The notes below the pieces were generated by a model, which saw nothing but the letters and a program-made list of their open reading frames with translations, was not told the DNA's origin and made no database searches. A stretch of 64,000 nucleotides of DNA from Stratiolaelaps scimitus (taxonomy: Eukaryota > Arthropoda > Arachnida > Mesostigmata > Laelapidae), in the NCBI GenBank assembly GCA_019614645.1, contig JABWDB010000004.1:5518001-5582000 (forward strand), read 5' to 3'. The translations under genes and the position numbers were made by a program. Of the stretch, positions 37,552 to 49,447 are shown piece by piece. Every line of letters starts with the position of its first letter. The stretch's first letter is position 1.

Positions 37552-38556
37552 ATGGCAACCGGCGGAGCAGGTCCCTCAGACTTATATTTTCAGAAGGAAA
37601 GTATCAGGTTCATGTTTTAAGAGAAGAAATGTCCAGCTGAAATCCATCGAAGATTGGTTAGTGTGCACGGCCATAATGCCCTAAGTCGAACACAGGTGTA
37701 CCGTTGGTGTGCACAGTTTAGGTAAGACGACTGGGACATTAATGAACATCAAGGGTGCCCACCCCTTCCCGAATCTCGATTCGACGATCGAATCGAAATA
37801 ATCGAACAAGCTTTTGAGCAAACAAGAGCTTGGTCATTGGCGGCTTTGTCGGCTGAAATTGGCGTGCCTCGTGAAACATGTCATCGAATTATTAAAAATG
37901 ATCTGGGGATGGGTCAAAATGGGTCCTACATGAACTCGTGTGGGGTGTTCGCGAGAAAATTTGAAGATATATAGGCAACAAAAGAGTCGCTTAGAGCATA
38001 TCGTTGCAGTGGACGAGACATGGGTCAGCCTGTATAGGGGACCGGAAAAAGATGAAGTGAAACAGTGGCTGCGACCAGGTGAACAGGCAATGGCGGTAGC
38101 AGTGTCAAATTGATTCGAGCCTAAAGTAATGGTAGCACTTGACTTGGATTTTAAGGGAATTTACTACTACGAAATTTTGGGCCCTAAAGAAAGAATGAAC
38201 TCGGATCGATATCTCTAGTTCTTGAAGGGACTCATGAATAGTTGGCATGGCAATAGGAAGCACAGAGTATGGCTGCTCTATGACAATGCTAACCATATCG
38301 TAGCGATGAAATTACGTCCTGGCTTAAGGTCAACAAGATTGAGCGGCGGCGTCACCCCCCCCATTCTCCCGATTTAAGCCCGTGTGACTATGGTTGCCTC
38401 CGTCAATTAAAGAGGGCTATAGGTGGCCAAAGGTATGCAAACATCAATTTGCTGTGAGATGCTTTAAATAACGAAGTTATAAATGGGAATAGAAATGGTG
38501 TATACCTAGCCGTCAGAAGGCTGCCAGAACTCTGGGACCAATGTATATATGTATAA
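37552..38556 (+). mobile_element. Mariner transposase relic (degenerate, multiple stops and frameshifts)
   Basis: Mariner transposases bind terminal repeats and perform cut-and-paste transposition using three catalytic aspartates. The conceptual frame opens with Met-Ala-Thr at 37552 and closes near 38556, about 335 codons, close to the family's roughly 345. The N-terminal helix-turn-helix part reads LSRTQVYRW-x-FR around 37680-37722 and ends in RIIKNDLGM. The catalytic part has VDETW (first Asp at 38012), YDNAN (second Asp at 38282) and HPPHSPDLSPCDYG (third Asp at 38371). The last two are about 30 codons apart instead of the mariner 34, with a frame change between, so a small deletion is likely. 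In-frame stops appear from about 37618 onward. Terminal inverted repeats could not be defined with confidence. It is a dead copy. Confidence 0.9.
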
Positions 38557-39085
38557 AAGAGGTCCTCTAACTGATACTAAAAAATGATTTGGGCACACAG
38601 TGTCCGGTGTGCCCAGATATTTCATTCGTAAAAGGATATTTAAAGTCTCTAGGCTATCTCGACATTGCTCCGACCTAATGGGAACTTATCCTATTCCCAT
38701 GGGAACTACGGTAGGATATGAGTTCGCATAAGTCTCCCGAGGACGCGTTTTTAATTTGTGTGTGAATCTCTTTCAAATCATTTCTTTCAAAATGCTCGAG
38801 GCACTCAATACCTCGAACGAATACCAATTACTCTGTCAACTGGCATGTCAGCCTTCATTAGCCGATGTGGCCGTCAGTAAAATGTGAAATCCCAAAAAAT
38901 CTAGCGCTCAATTCAGCTTTGGCAGTTGGAAGGGTTCGGAATCCTCCGGCCCCCTCGGAATAGGGCAAGCTGGTCCCCAGCACACTGCAGCCAGTTGCAT
39001 ATGGTGTTTCATTTCGAAGGGAGTTCTCTCAATCCATAGTTTACTGTGAGCACAACGACAGCTCGGAGGATCGCGACGATGCAGT
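38557..39085. other. Gene-free segment between mariner and SINE-A copy 3
   Basis: It holds the presumptive mariner 3' flank and then unique sequence. Nothing else was recognised. Confidence 0.5.
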
Positions 39086-39097
39086 AGGCATTTTAGA
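39086..39097. repeat. Target-site duplication, left copy (SINE-A copy 3)
   Basis: AGGCATTTTAGA is repeated exactly at 39271-39282. Confidence 0.85.
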
Positions 39098-39270
39098 TCT
39101 AAAGGTTTCCGGGCTGACTCTCAGCCAACATTTAATGCCCACGGTACTGCTTCTAGTATTGCTTCGTAAGACGGACCCCTAAATGCAAATGTGCAACGGT
39201 GGTGATCGAACCCGTGTTTCCCCCGATCGCGAGGCGCACACGAAGGCACCACCAGGCCACCGGGCTTGAC
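39098..39270 (-). mobile_element. tRNA-derived SINE (SINE-A), copy 3, complete
   Basis: A minus-strand copy bounded by a perfect 12-bp direct repeat. In element orientation the head reads AGCCCGGTGGCCTGGTGGTG from about 39266 downward. Box B, GGTTCGATC, is intact at 39204-39212 (complement). The 3' stem-loop GGCTGAGAGTCAGCC (about 39112-39126) pairs perfectly with a three-base loop. The tail after it is GGAAACCTTTAGA, unlike the T run of copy 1 or the A run of copy 2. Identity to copy 2 is highest across the TAAATGCAAATG core. Confidence 0.85.
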
Positions 39271-39282
39271 AGGCATTTTAGA
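39271..39282. repeat. Target-site duplication, right copy (SINE-A copy 3)
   Basis: An exact match to 39086-39097, adjacent to the tRNA-like head. Confidence 0.85.
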
Positions 39283-40618
39283 CCTGTCCTGATGTAATGT
39301 CGAGATAGACGAGTGCGTTCTATTCAGAACCGTAAAACTCATTAGCGAATGAGGGTGAATGAGTCATGGGATACTTGAAATGTATCATAAAATGTGACCC
39401 AGAGAAATCATCAGCCCTTCACGGTTAACCTAACCAGAGTTCACTCCGGGCCCAAGGAAGCCTCTCGTACTGAGTCGCGGCGCATATTATTCGACGAGAA
39501 GATTTAGTAACACAGTTCAGATGCGTGCATAAACTCTTGTTGGAGTCTTGATTTCGCGGTTTGCTTTTTTCAAATGCTGCAAATAGCGGTAGCTAAGGCC
39601 TGCAGCCTTGCTCTAAAACGACAGCTTAGTGAGTTTGCCCGTAGCCGACCCCCTATCCGGATACGGGCTGTCTTCAAGCGCTCAATCTGAGCGAACCTAT
39701 GTGATGAGCAGCCCCGTGATTCAACAGGAGGTGTCAGCGTTAAGTGCTCTTCCGTAAGAAGCACCGCAGTTCTGGCAAGTGGCTGATCTCAAGAGGTACT
39801 TTAGCCGTTCTAATCTAACGGGCTAAGCAGGTCCGGTGAAACTTCTGCAGACAAACCCCATCTGCCCGGCCGCAGCTGGATGAACTTCAAGTTTGTTTTC
39901 ATTATCCACAGCTAAGCCTGGAGGAATATGCAGGACTCTTTTTATTTACTAAGCAGACCATATTGGCTAAGGTGCAAAATGACACTATACGACTTATATC
40001 TGCGACTCATATCACGTTAAACATGCAGCGTGGCAAGAGTGACAAGACAGCATCATGCAGGGTTGGCTGAAGCTGCATCCTCAAACCATCATAGCGACAT
40101 CATATGTTTGGTGAACCTGGACAGTTTAAAAAAAGGGAAGAACAATGACATGAATATCTTGGTTATGTAGGCATTTCCCAATTGATCGGCCGGGTCTCGA
40201 AATAAGGACAAAAATGGATTGGCACGAGATAGGACGAAGTTGGGCGAAAAATTCTTGTGAATATATATATATACACACACACTTTTTAAATCTGATCGTG
40301 AAATCGATCTGAAGCCCATATCCATCGTTGTGTTATCGTCAGCGATACTAATATATTACGAGACCACTCAATCAATACATGTCTTTTGCCACCCGCATGA
40401 AGATATCGTTCTGGGACTAAGATCAATGATGCAGAAAATTTGTAAATTTTACTTTGCAAACCAATTGACGTGACGTATCTAGCCGGCAATAATTGGTATG
40501 ATTTTAATTATTGACAACAAAATTTCAAATATTGTTTGACGATGGCAATCAATCAGTTATTCAAACATACAACAATTCGGAATTGTTTCAGATTATTCTT
40601 ATTACAATAACCAGTTGT

Positions 40619-40642
40619 TATTATTATTATTATTATTATTAT
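40619..40642. repeat. (TTA)n microsatellite
   Basis: A TTA triplet tract ending in ATCG. Confidence 0.9.
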
Positions 40643-41864
40643 CGTTATTGCTCCTGAAGAAAACTAAATAGAGTCCTGCAAAGGTGTGGCACTTTCATTT
40701 CAAGCTGGAACACTTTCACTTTACCAACCCACAGCCGTTACAGGCTCAGTAACTTCTATACACCCATATGCATGATTCACATGATGAACGTGATCGCGCG
40801 CGAAAAGCTGGCAGGTTTCGTCGGCAGACAGCGCATCGATTGGGTTCGCAGGATTCAACCGCCTCTCTCGCAATCTCTCTCCTTCTAACGATCGAATCTT
40901 AGGTTGCTGCGGGCGAGGCCCACCTTTTGGCCCAGTGTGTTGCCGCGGATTCTCGTGAAGAGGCGTCCCGCTTACAGAAGAGAACGACCTTTCCTCTGCC
41001 ACCCTACACACACACAGCGCTACTACCACTACTAGCACCACATCACCGTTTGTAAATGGCCGCCCCTTGCTGATCGACCCCTCAGACTTTAGCATTTACC
41101 TGATTTGTGCTATCCTCTCTCTCCCCCACACACACTCCTGGCCATTGTGCTGTTCTCCTGTCCTGCTGCTGCTGCTGCTGCTACGTCCTGCTCTACCGTT
41201 CTCGTACGGCATGTATTTCAAGTTTGTACGAGAATAAATTTCCCCAATCGCCGATCCTGCCACCAGACTGCCTCTGGTAGTTCACGTATGCCACCCCTTC
41301 GCAGAAGACGACCGCGCTCCGATGGGGCCTCCCCGGTTCGAAGTTATGCAAGTGTGCTGCTATCCGCCTGTCCGGGTCCGTGTCTGTGCGTTTGTGTGCG
41401 CGAGAGGGCGCACAAGCGACGGGCGAATGCTAATGGCCCATCCAAAGCGAGGATCCCTATCCCGTTGTTTCCTTAAGGCTCAGCGATTCTTGGAGATCGT
41501 TGTTGATGACAACTGAAAGCTAACGAAAGTGCTCACCTAATCGCTTTCATGATCTTCATTGGCATTCTGTTCTTAATTCGGTTTACGGGCGAGTTCAGTG
41601 CCGCCACGTCGCTCATTTTGCGAACGACGAGTATTCGCTCAAAGTTCGAAGAGCTTGTCGGGGATGAGCACGACGCTCGGGATTGAAGCTGCCTTCGGAA
41701 CAGCTCGGCCCAGCAGCTTGCCTTTGAGGATATTTTCGATGCCGTTACGAAAATACGAGAACACCAGCCGCACGGTAACGTCTGTGCTACTTGCGTATGC
41801 TACGCGGCATTACGAAGTACGTTGGCACGTTCGTATAAATCGAATTGAAATTTCAGTATGAAGG

Positions 41865-41891
41865 TAAGGTGTCACGAATTGCGACACCTTA
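41865..41891. repeat. Hairpin, 9-bp perfect arms
   Basis: TAAGGTGTC at 41865-41873 pairs with 41883-41891 around nine bases. Confidence 0.75.
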
Positions 41892-43720
41892 GCCTTGGGT
41901 CGGGCAAGATGCCACGAAGCATTCATTGTTTCAACGAAACGATATTCAACAACACACAGCTAATTAAATGGATCTATGTTGGGACTTAGGGCGAAGCGCA
42001 ACGAAGGTTTTATTTCAAACCCCGAGTTAAAATGCGCCGTTTTGTAACATTGAAATTGAGCGGCAATCGCCCCACCATACCTTAGCCATTATTGTTCACC
42101 TCCTTCAGGATACGCGCAGCCTTGGCAAGCCGGACTCGCCCATAGCCCTATGGGACTGCCTGCCTAACCGAAATAGCACGAGGTTCACTCAAACGAGCAG
42201 GTGCGGCTGTGCCTTATTCGAAGCGTTTCATAGTATAACTTTGGTGGCAGGGTTATGGGATGGGGCCGTCTTTAGTTCCGTACAATGAGTCGTACTGTTT
42301 CTAACTCACTATAGCCAGAGCAGGCCAAACACAAAGGATTATTGCACCCGCGGAGAAGGGTGTCCACGAGAGGTATTGTGCAGCAGATGGTGGGTGAACC
42401 GAGCTAAGGCTTCCGGTGACCCTTCCCGACCGCTGACCGAAACAATTTCAGCTTAATCTTAGGGTGATCGCCTACGCATATGCAAATGCTGTGTGGCCAT
42501 ACTCGCATAGGCTCGTTGTCTAAAGCTAAACGGGCAAAACGACACTGGCTGTTGAAACGACATGTTGACTACTAACTAAAAACAGTAACGGTACAGGCAT
42601 TTTAGGCCTACCTGATGGAGAAACTGTGCGTTACTTGTGTGACAACGCAGAGAAGTCGCATTTCGACGATTTAGAAGGCTGTAATTCGGGACGACGTGAT
42701 CGTGTACCTACAGCTTGGACATAAATCGATACGTAATACATTTCGCTGATTATTATTATTATTATTCACTGTGTTATCACCACTCAACGATCGTATTCAT
42801 TAGCGCTGAGATGGTCAAATCCGTAGCTAAGCAAATTCAGAGCTATTCGCGACTGTGTAAAGTGCCTTAACAAAATGTACACAAGCATCCATCGAATCGA
42901 AAAGTCGGCTAGCTCTCGCTGGCCGCGCAACTCCAACTGTAACAAAACATTTGCATGGTGTTCTCTTTGCGATACGGTCTTCCCTTTGACCACGTGGTTT
43001 TTAGATACAGCAAGCTGTTAAGTGACTGTCAGTTAGGTTGAATCTGAGACCCGTCCGTAAAATGTTCACACTCTCGCGACGAACTAAAAAGCACAGGCTT
43101 TATTTTACGAGTTTATTTTCGGTGGTCTCCCTTCTTCTGTGACAGTAGTTAGGATTTAGATCAGGATGTCTAGTGTCGACTCTGCAGGGCTGCATCGTGA
43201 CATATTTATGGTATCGCAGTTGTTTCGCTTGGAAACCCCCATGCTATTGTCGTCGGACAGGGCTGCACGTACAAAGAAATATATCTGATGCTCTAAGGAT
43301 TTTCCACAAAGAGAAGGGCCAAAAAACGTGTTTGATTTACGTGAGCATCCCAGGAGGCGCTGGTTGATCCTCGTAACAATATAGCATGAGCTTTCATGTG
43401 CTGGCCGTTACTTCCTGTGAGTTCGCGATGGACATTTTACCAACGAGGTGTTTATTTATTTATTCTTGCGGTAGCTGGTTCCCCACGACACATTTGAAGT
43501 CTGCACCAGCACTTGAGAAGCAGCTCCTGACACTCTTGTGATACTGTGGTCAGAACAGCCATGCGAGTTGCCAGTAATCCAAGTCTAATTCGCTATTATA
43601 GATTACTAATATATGTTTCACACGGTTTCTCACGATACTTGAGGCAACAGTTGAACGCAATACGAGATAGTAACAGCAACCAAGAATAAGCTAGACAAAT
43701 CAGGTGAGGCATAATCGGGA

Positions 43721-43742
43721 TATATATATATATATATATATA
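43721..43742. repeat. (TA)n microsatellite
   Basis: A pure TA tract. Confidence 0.9.
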
Positions 43743-46700
43743 CATCGGTTCTCATACTAGCAGAATATTTTCTGTTACGGAAGAAAATGTAAGGGGTCGA
43801 ACATCATTTCTATAGCTTGCAGTATATATAACGAAATTATATTGAGCTGCTTATTTAATCAGAACAATGGGAGTTAAATACCCAATGAGCTATAGATACA
43901 ATCTACATTTTTGACCTTTTTATTAACTGTTCTTTCAAATACTGCTCTCAATAATCGGACTCTCTCTCTATCTCTCTATCGGCATCGCATCAAGTCGCTC
44001 AATGCGGTTTGGCTCGTGTCGTGCATGCCATATGTCGGGGTGTCCACCTCCTCTCCGGTGCTTGCAGCAGGGCAACTTACTATACTTCATAGAGCGAAGC
44101 ACGTGTCCTTAAAGTGCGGTGTCAGTGCTCTCTGCTGCTTCTGCTGCTGAACTCAAATCGAAATGGAACCCGGGTGAGGCACGCACGCTATATTTTTTAT
44201 GGCGGATGACGTGATGTTCTAAGCACACGCTCCAATCCACCAACATTTTTTCCGTCCGAGCGTAATCTGTACCTGTGGCAAAGATGAAGCTAAACTTGTC
44301 CGCGTGGTTTGGTTGAGCCACACCGTTCTCTAGTTGCATTTTATCTTTCTTGGTTTCAGAGGATTTATAGCTGATTGCTTCAGAGCAGGTTATTAAAGAT
44401 TAGATAGAGATGATTTAAAACAAGAGTTGCCTGGATTAATTCACTGGGTTAGCACAATTCACACAATCCCCTATTTGTTTTCTATATTATATAGGACCCA
44501 CTATCATCGTTACCGACATCCACTTACCATACTGCTCGTTTCCCTTTATCCCTTCTTCACCATATGTGATTGCATCGTTTTTCAGTAACTGCCATTGCCC
44601 AACAACCCTAATTAATATATGGCTACCTTGTTTCTGTCATCGCGTTGAAACAATAATCCCATTTCCTCATATTATCTACCCTGTCCTTGCGTTACAACTT
44701 AGCCTTTTAGCTTGAAACCTCGAACCTGTTACCCTATTCAGGTTAGTTTCATCAGTGCGGTTATCCCATGATGCGAAAGTGAAAAAGCGACCTTCAATGT
44801 CTAACAAACTCGAACAATTTCTAGGCCACTGCCATTGAGATGGAAGTAATTCAAACTTTTGCAATGACATTTCTCAGAAATCCAGAAACGTTTTCGCGCG
44901 AAAGAAATACGCCAGTTTTATAGTTGAGGTTTTATATATTTATATATGAATCATATTTTTCTCCATGGTGTCTTCACACGTCAAGCGGGGCTAAGCTAAG
45001 CATCGTTGTTAGCCGACGGTAACGTTTTTGAATATGGCCCAGTGGTGAATGGACACTATGGAACAGGACGCTTCGTTGGGCGGTATTGTCGACCTGTGTG
45101 GTGGCCACAGAAACAATCGACAAAGAACACTCCTGCTTAGGCGGACGACCAGAAAATGTCCAATTTGGGCTATCTTAGATAAGAACGTGTTGAATCGCCA
45201 TTGAGACAGGAGAGCAGAGGAACGCGTGGCTGGGTAGCATTGTTAATCTCCGCACACACGATATTGAAACGCCAGCGTTTCGTGGCCGAGATCTTCGTGG
45301 CACTTATTGTAATGCAGCGATAGCTGATGTAAGCTAGATAGAACTAAATAATACACACAGTATACGGAATAAATAAGTTCTATTCTCAGTCAGCATCGGC
45401 GCACACTGCAATATGGTATCTACAGGCTATACGAGAGCTGCTTGTACGCACACAACTTATTTGGGTTAATGTCAAATCTGAGTAGACCATATAGATTATT
45501 TTTTGGATCGAGTATCGCCAGTATCGTGGGCTCGTCACAACGAGTAGCGTAAAGATGTTCGTCGTTGTAGGGGAAGTCTCACCGGAGTCGGAGCCGCAAG
45601 GCAATTAAGTGACTGTCGTCTTACAAACGGAAGATGAGCTAGTAGCTAGGAAGCAATGGCACCTGCTGCCTGGCGAAGCTGTATACATGGGCAGGTTTAC
45701 AATTGCGATGGCGAAATAAAAACGGCTGTCTTCAAGCGGTGCATATTAGCTAGTGAGTCTCCTGTTATTGGCTGGGGCATTATAGACGTAGGTTTTATCA
45801 AGAGACACTTCCCTAGAGCCACTGGCGTCAAGACCTGTATCAACAAGTCTGTATTTGTTTCTTCGGATACATATTATAGTACGTCTACGGCTAGTTATTC
45901 AGGGCTGTCAGGCTGAGTTTTGTCCCCCCCGAGAGGAGCATACATAACATTGCTAGTATGAGATGGCCGAAATGCAGTGCCAACGAATTCGAGGGAGTCA
46001 GCGATATCAATTTCACGCTCGAAATCGATGTTTGACGACCTTCAACAGGGAAAAGCGAACATCCGTGCTCTACTAAATGAAGATGTAACTGCGTACGACT
46101 GAGTAATCACAGAAAGCAAATTAGGGACTTCAAACCAAAGTAGTGAGTTATTTTAAATTTGATTCAAGGTTTCTAGCTTGACTCAAACCAAGCTGCACAC
46201 TATATTCTGGAGATGTCTTAGCTGACGTGAAAGAGCTGTTAATAATATACACTAGTAATATACACCTATATATGCTCTTATCCTCACCTACAAATAGCTG
46301 ACGTTTCTCGCTTGAAAAACTTGATGACAACAACAACAACAACAATTCGAACTATGGGATCTGGGTTCAGCTCCCAATACATGCATCATACAATAATTAC
46401 AGCTTCATACGGACATAGCCGAGGACAAATAACTAAGATATAAATGCTTTACGTAGGCTTTTAAGCACCCGTGGAAAGCATAAGCACACACAGATGCATT
46501 ATATTACATCTAATTCCGATGCTTCCTTACACTATCGATCGATACTGCTGGTCAATCGCCGAGCGGTCGGCTGATTTACCCTGCTGCTGGTCTCGTTACC
46601 CCCACCATCGTAACCGTATTCAATAGCGACGATGGCCGTTATTGCTAACTGCGCGTACGTACGTAAGCGTCCAGCCAAAACGATGCCTAGCCAAACGTAT

Positions 46701-47242
46701 ACGGAACCGAATTTGGCCAAAAGTCGATGCTCAGCATTACGTGTTCTGTGCGTCCTCTGTGTAGACAATTGCTTAGGTAAAAATGTATTATCTAATCGTA
46801 CATACTGATGACGATTCACGAACGTATTATATAATAAAGTCCGCGTGCAAAAAAAAAAGGTTCCACCGCTTACTTCGGAGTAGTTCGCTGCTTATGCAAT
46901 CGAACGAGTTCCGTTACCGAAAATGCCGCATAAAAGTAACTATTGAATTCTAGCGACCGCTGACGATAAACTAAGTGACTAGACATTTCGTAGTATCGTT
47001 GCGGTGCGTAAATCGAACCCGTGACCGAAGCCGGCCCCCTGACGACCGACAGTCGCCTGCTTCGTCTGCCACCACTGTAATATAATCGAGTTTTAGCGAG
47101 CGTCATCCTGCACAATCTCAAGCAGCCCACGACGCTTATCGAGGTCACGCGATTTAGGTGCGGTGTGTGGCGCGTGCATGGGCTTACTTCGTTTACCTAC
47201 CCCCCCCGCGAATGGTCACCGAGCAGATTGTCACATCGCTAT

Positions 47243-47280
47243 TGCTGCTGCTGCCGCCGCCGCCGCCGCCATCGCCGCCG
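47243..47280. repeat. Compound (CTG)n(CCG)n triplet repeat
   Basis: CTG triplets pass into CCG triplets, giving Leu/Pro or Cys/Arg runs in translation. Confidence 0.9.
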
Positions 47281-48171
47281 TTCAAAAAGCTATGCACTGA
47301 GTGCTCCACACAACTATCTCGCTGCGATATAGTCGGCGCACGTATTTCATAAACTTACGTTAGACGAGTTTCGGAGTTTCGTAACATTCAACAGGATCGT
47401 ATCTCGATTTCGAGCGAGCTCTCGCTACGATACTATATACCGACAATTCAAGTGGGAGCTCGCTCCTTCTAGCCCTCGCTCACTCTCTCTCTCTCCAGCT
47501 CTCTTTTACATCTCAGCTAGCTTCTTTCCTCGAGTTACTTTTTGGGCCCGATTTATTATAGTAGGAATTTCTGAGACATGGCTTCGTCATGGCCACTTCT
47601 TGGCCAGGATCTCGGCTGAAATCTACTGGACGTACGGTGGCGACCGAGGATCAAATCGAATATATTACGGTGTCCGTGTAGCTAGGAAAAGCTACGAAAT
47701 TCGTGTATCGGGCCCAAAAGTAGCGCAACGTAACAGGTCCCCGGCGCGCGATAACCCCCACAGCGACGAACGATGCTATCATCGAAACCCTGAATGCACT
47801 AAAGTACCCACCTTGAATTCGTTGTATTGGGTCGTTGGCCACCGTTGCTTTCACTCGGAAAATTGGCTTATTTGCCTTGTAGGATGGCTCCAAAATTAAA
47901 TGCAAATCAATGAATTACACTCGTTAGAGACAGGGGATAAATGCCGGAGTTTTAGTAAACGTTTCCGACATATTCGCTACGCAGACAACCAATGATCGCT
48001 AAATAAGTTACTCTTCTTTATATACATTTATTAAAATCAACACTATGGGAAATTCAAGGCGGACACCTTGTCGTTTGGTATCGTATCATGTGACGATTGC
48101 ACTGCTCGATAGAGTAGACTATTTGCTTCGTGAATAGCATTATTACTGTACCTTTTGGGGAATAACGTGTG

Positions 48172-48194
48172 CATATATATATATATATATATAA
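48172..48194. repeat. (TA)n microsatellite
   Basis: A pure TA tract. Confidence 0.9.
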
Positions 48195-48389
48195 TATTGG
48201 ATCTAAGAGAGACGCAGACGTTTTTAAGTACTGGCTTCTTCCAAAAATGATAAAAGACTCCATAGTAGAAGAACACGACTAAGATGGTGTTGACCGAGAA
48301 GAGGGAACAGGGGTCTAAAGGATATAATTAATATAAATCGAGACTCTAACAATAGCCATAACAGTGCTTCGCCTATTTGCTACTCATTG

Positions 48390-48910
48390 CTGGCCTGGAC
48401 TAATTAATAAGTGGTTAGAGATAGGCGAGATACCTGGATAATTCCTTAAAGCTACTGTGGTAAAGGCATCCACAAAAAGGAACAGTAAACCCACCGTTGT
48501 TGACGCTGAGAACTCATGAAGTTCTATTTGGGCCTCTAACAACCTCCCTTCAGGGATATATCGGTAACTTGCCTGGCAGTCAACGCGGTTCAGAGATATC
48601 ATGTTCAGAGGTATCTAAATGATCCTAGAAATAAGTCGAAAACGTCTGTCCTTGCAGTGGTCAGGAATCACACTCGATCTGGCAGAGTAACCATCGGGAA
48701 ATTATCTGTGCTTGATCTATACTCAGAGTTCAACAAATGCAACAAAAATGCAGCGCTATATTTTACGCGGGTGATCTAGCTATGTAGGCAGAGATCATTT
48801 TCGAAGTAGAACGACGACTTGAAGCGTTAAAGGGTTTCACTGGAGAGGTAGGGCTAGTCATACACGAGGCCAAGATAATGCTCATGGCGCTAAGATATGG
48901 AACTCGCCAA
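48390..48910 (+). mobile_element. Non-LTR retrotransposon reverse transcriptase relic
   Basis: Two fragments in different frames match the order of a LINE reverse transcriptase. The first, from 48412, reads WLEIGEIPG, stop, FLKATVVKASTKRNSKP, which fits the early 'G-x-IP-x-x-W-x-x-A-x-V-x-P-x-x-K-K' segment. The second, from 48755, reads AIFYAGDLAM, stop, AEIIFEVERRLEALKGF, then GLVIHEAKIMLM. This is the YADD catalytic box with the first Asp replaced by Gly, followed by the usual GL-x-I-x-x-x-K segment. The frame shift, stops and lost Asp make it non-functional. Ends are not defined. Confidence 0.7.
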
Positions 48911-49167
48911 GGTATAGACATGGGACTCACCAGAACTTATGTGAACTTATGTCATCAGACAAGGCCCTTTAAGGCACTTTATCACCAGACACGTTGCCCT
49001 ATAACAAAATGTGACGTAGCATAATCCAGAGATGAGTTGTGTTTTTCGTGCCTGTGGCCAGCAATACCAGACATACCTTCTGCAAGTCGGATGCCCCATC
49101 TTCGATCGTATATTCGTAAAGACATTTTAATGAAATTTTATCCTCTAATCATAAACAACATAATACT

Positions 49168-49245
49168 GGTCTGGCACGCCCGGGACTTGAAGCGCTGGTC
49201 ACTAGCTTGTGTGTCCAGTACTCTATCTGATTAGCCTACAGCACC
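49168..49245 (-). mobile_element. tRNA-like SINE head (third, unassigned family)
   Basis: On the minus strand TAGGCTAATCAGATAGAGTA (box-A-like) precedes, about 30 bases later, GCTTCAAGTCCCGGGCGTGCC (box-B-like and acceptor-like). Spacing suits a tRNA-derived promoter. It does not fold into a clean cloverleaf, so a functional tRNA is unlikely. Only one copy was seen. Confidence 0.35.
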
Positions 49246-49394
49246 CACATTCTAGTTCTAATCATAGATCTATATGCTCGTGAGACTTGCCAGTCAATTT
49301 GTATTGTTGCCAGGGGAACTCCACTTAATAATATGAACTATATTTTCACTTCGGATTTCAATTTTAATGCATGCTGGCGGAGAACAAATGTATC

Positions 49395-49398
<4 letters not shown>

Positions 49399-49437
<39 letters not shown>

Positions 49438-49447
49438 CATACACATA
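49399..49447. repeat. Compound (AT)n(ACAT)n microsatellite
   Basis: A long AT tract grades into ACAT tetranucleotides. Confidence 0.9.

Larger units (their letters stand above)
39283..43000. other. Non-coding DNA
   Basis: A (TTA)n tract lies at about 40619-40642, a hairpin at 41865-41891 and an (ATT)n tract at about 42749-42766. A GC-leaning stretch at 41530-41850 has a minus-strand frame with good-looking codon use but an internal stop; see findings. No domain was recognised. Confidence 0.5.
43001..48389. other. AT-leaning gene-free segment
   Basis: TA tracts lie at about 43721-43742 and 48172-48194, a (CAA)n tract at about 46326-46345 and CTG/CCG triplets at 47243-47280. A box-B-like TCGAACC core (reverse complement GGTTCGA) near 47014 has no convincing tRNA fold. 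No exon was recognised. Confidence 0.5.

Noticed and set aside
39400..39500. A CCTCTCGTACTGAGT string that recalls a conserved large-subunit rRNA segment
   Set aside because: The flanking sequence does not match rRNA as I know it, and the similarity is limited to about a dozen bases.
42594..42620. CAGGCATTTTAGGCCTACCTGATG, similar to the flank of SINE-A copy 3 at 39269-39292
   Set aside because: Similarity is about 20 bases, imperfect, and does not include any SINE sequence. It is probably coincidence or an older unrelated repeat.
46980..47060. Box-B-like TCGAACCC in minus orientation suggesting a tRNA gene
   Set aside because: No box A at the right distance and no cloverleaf could be drawn.
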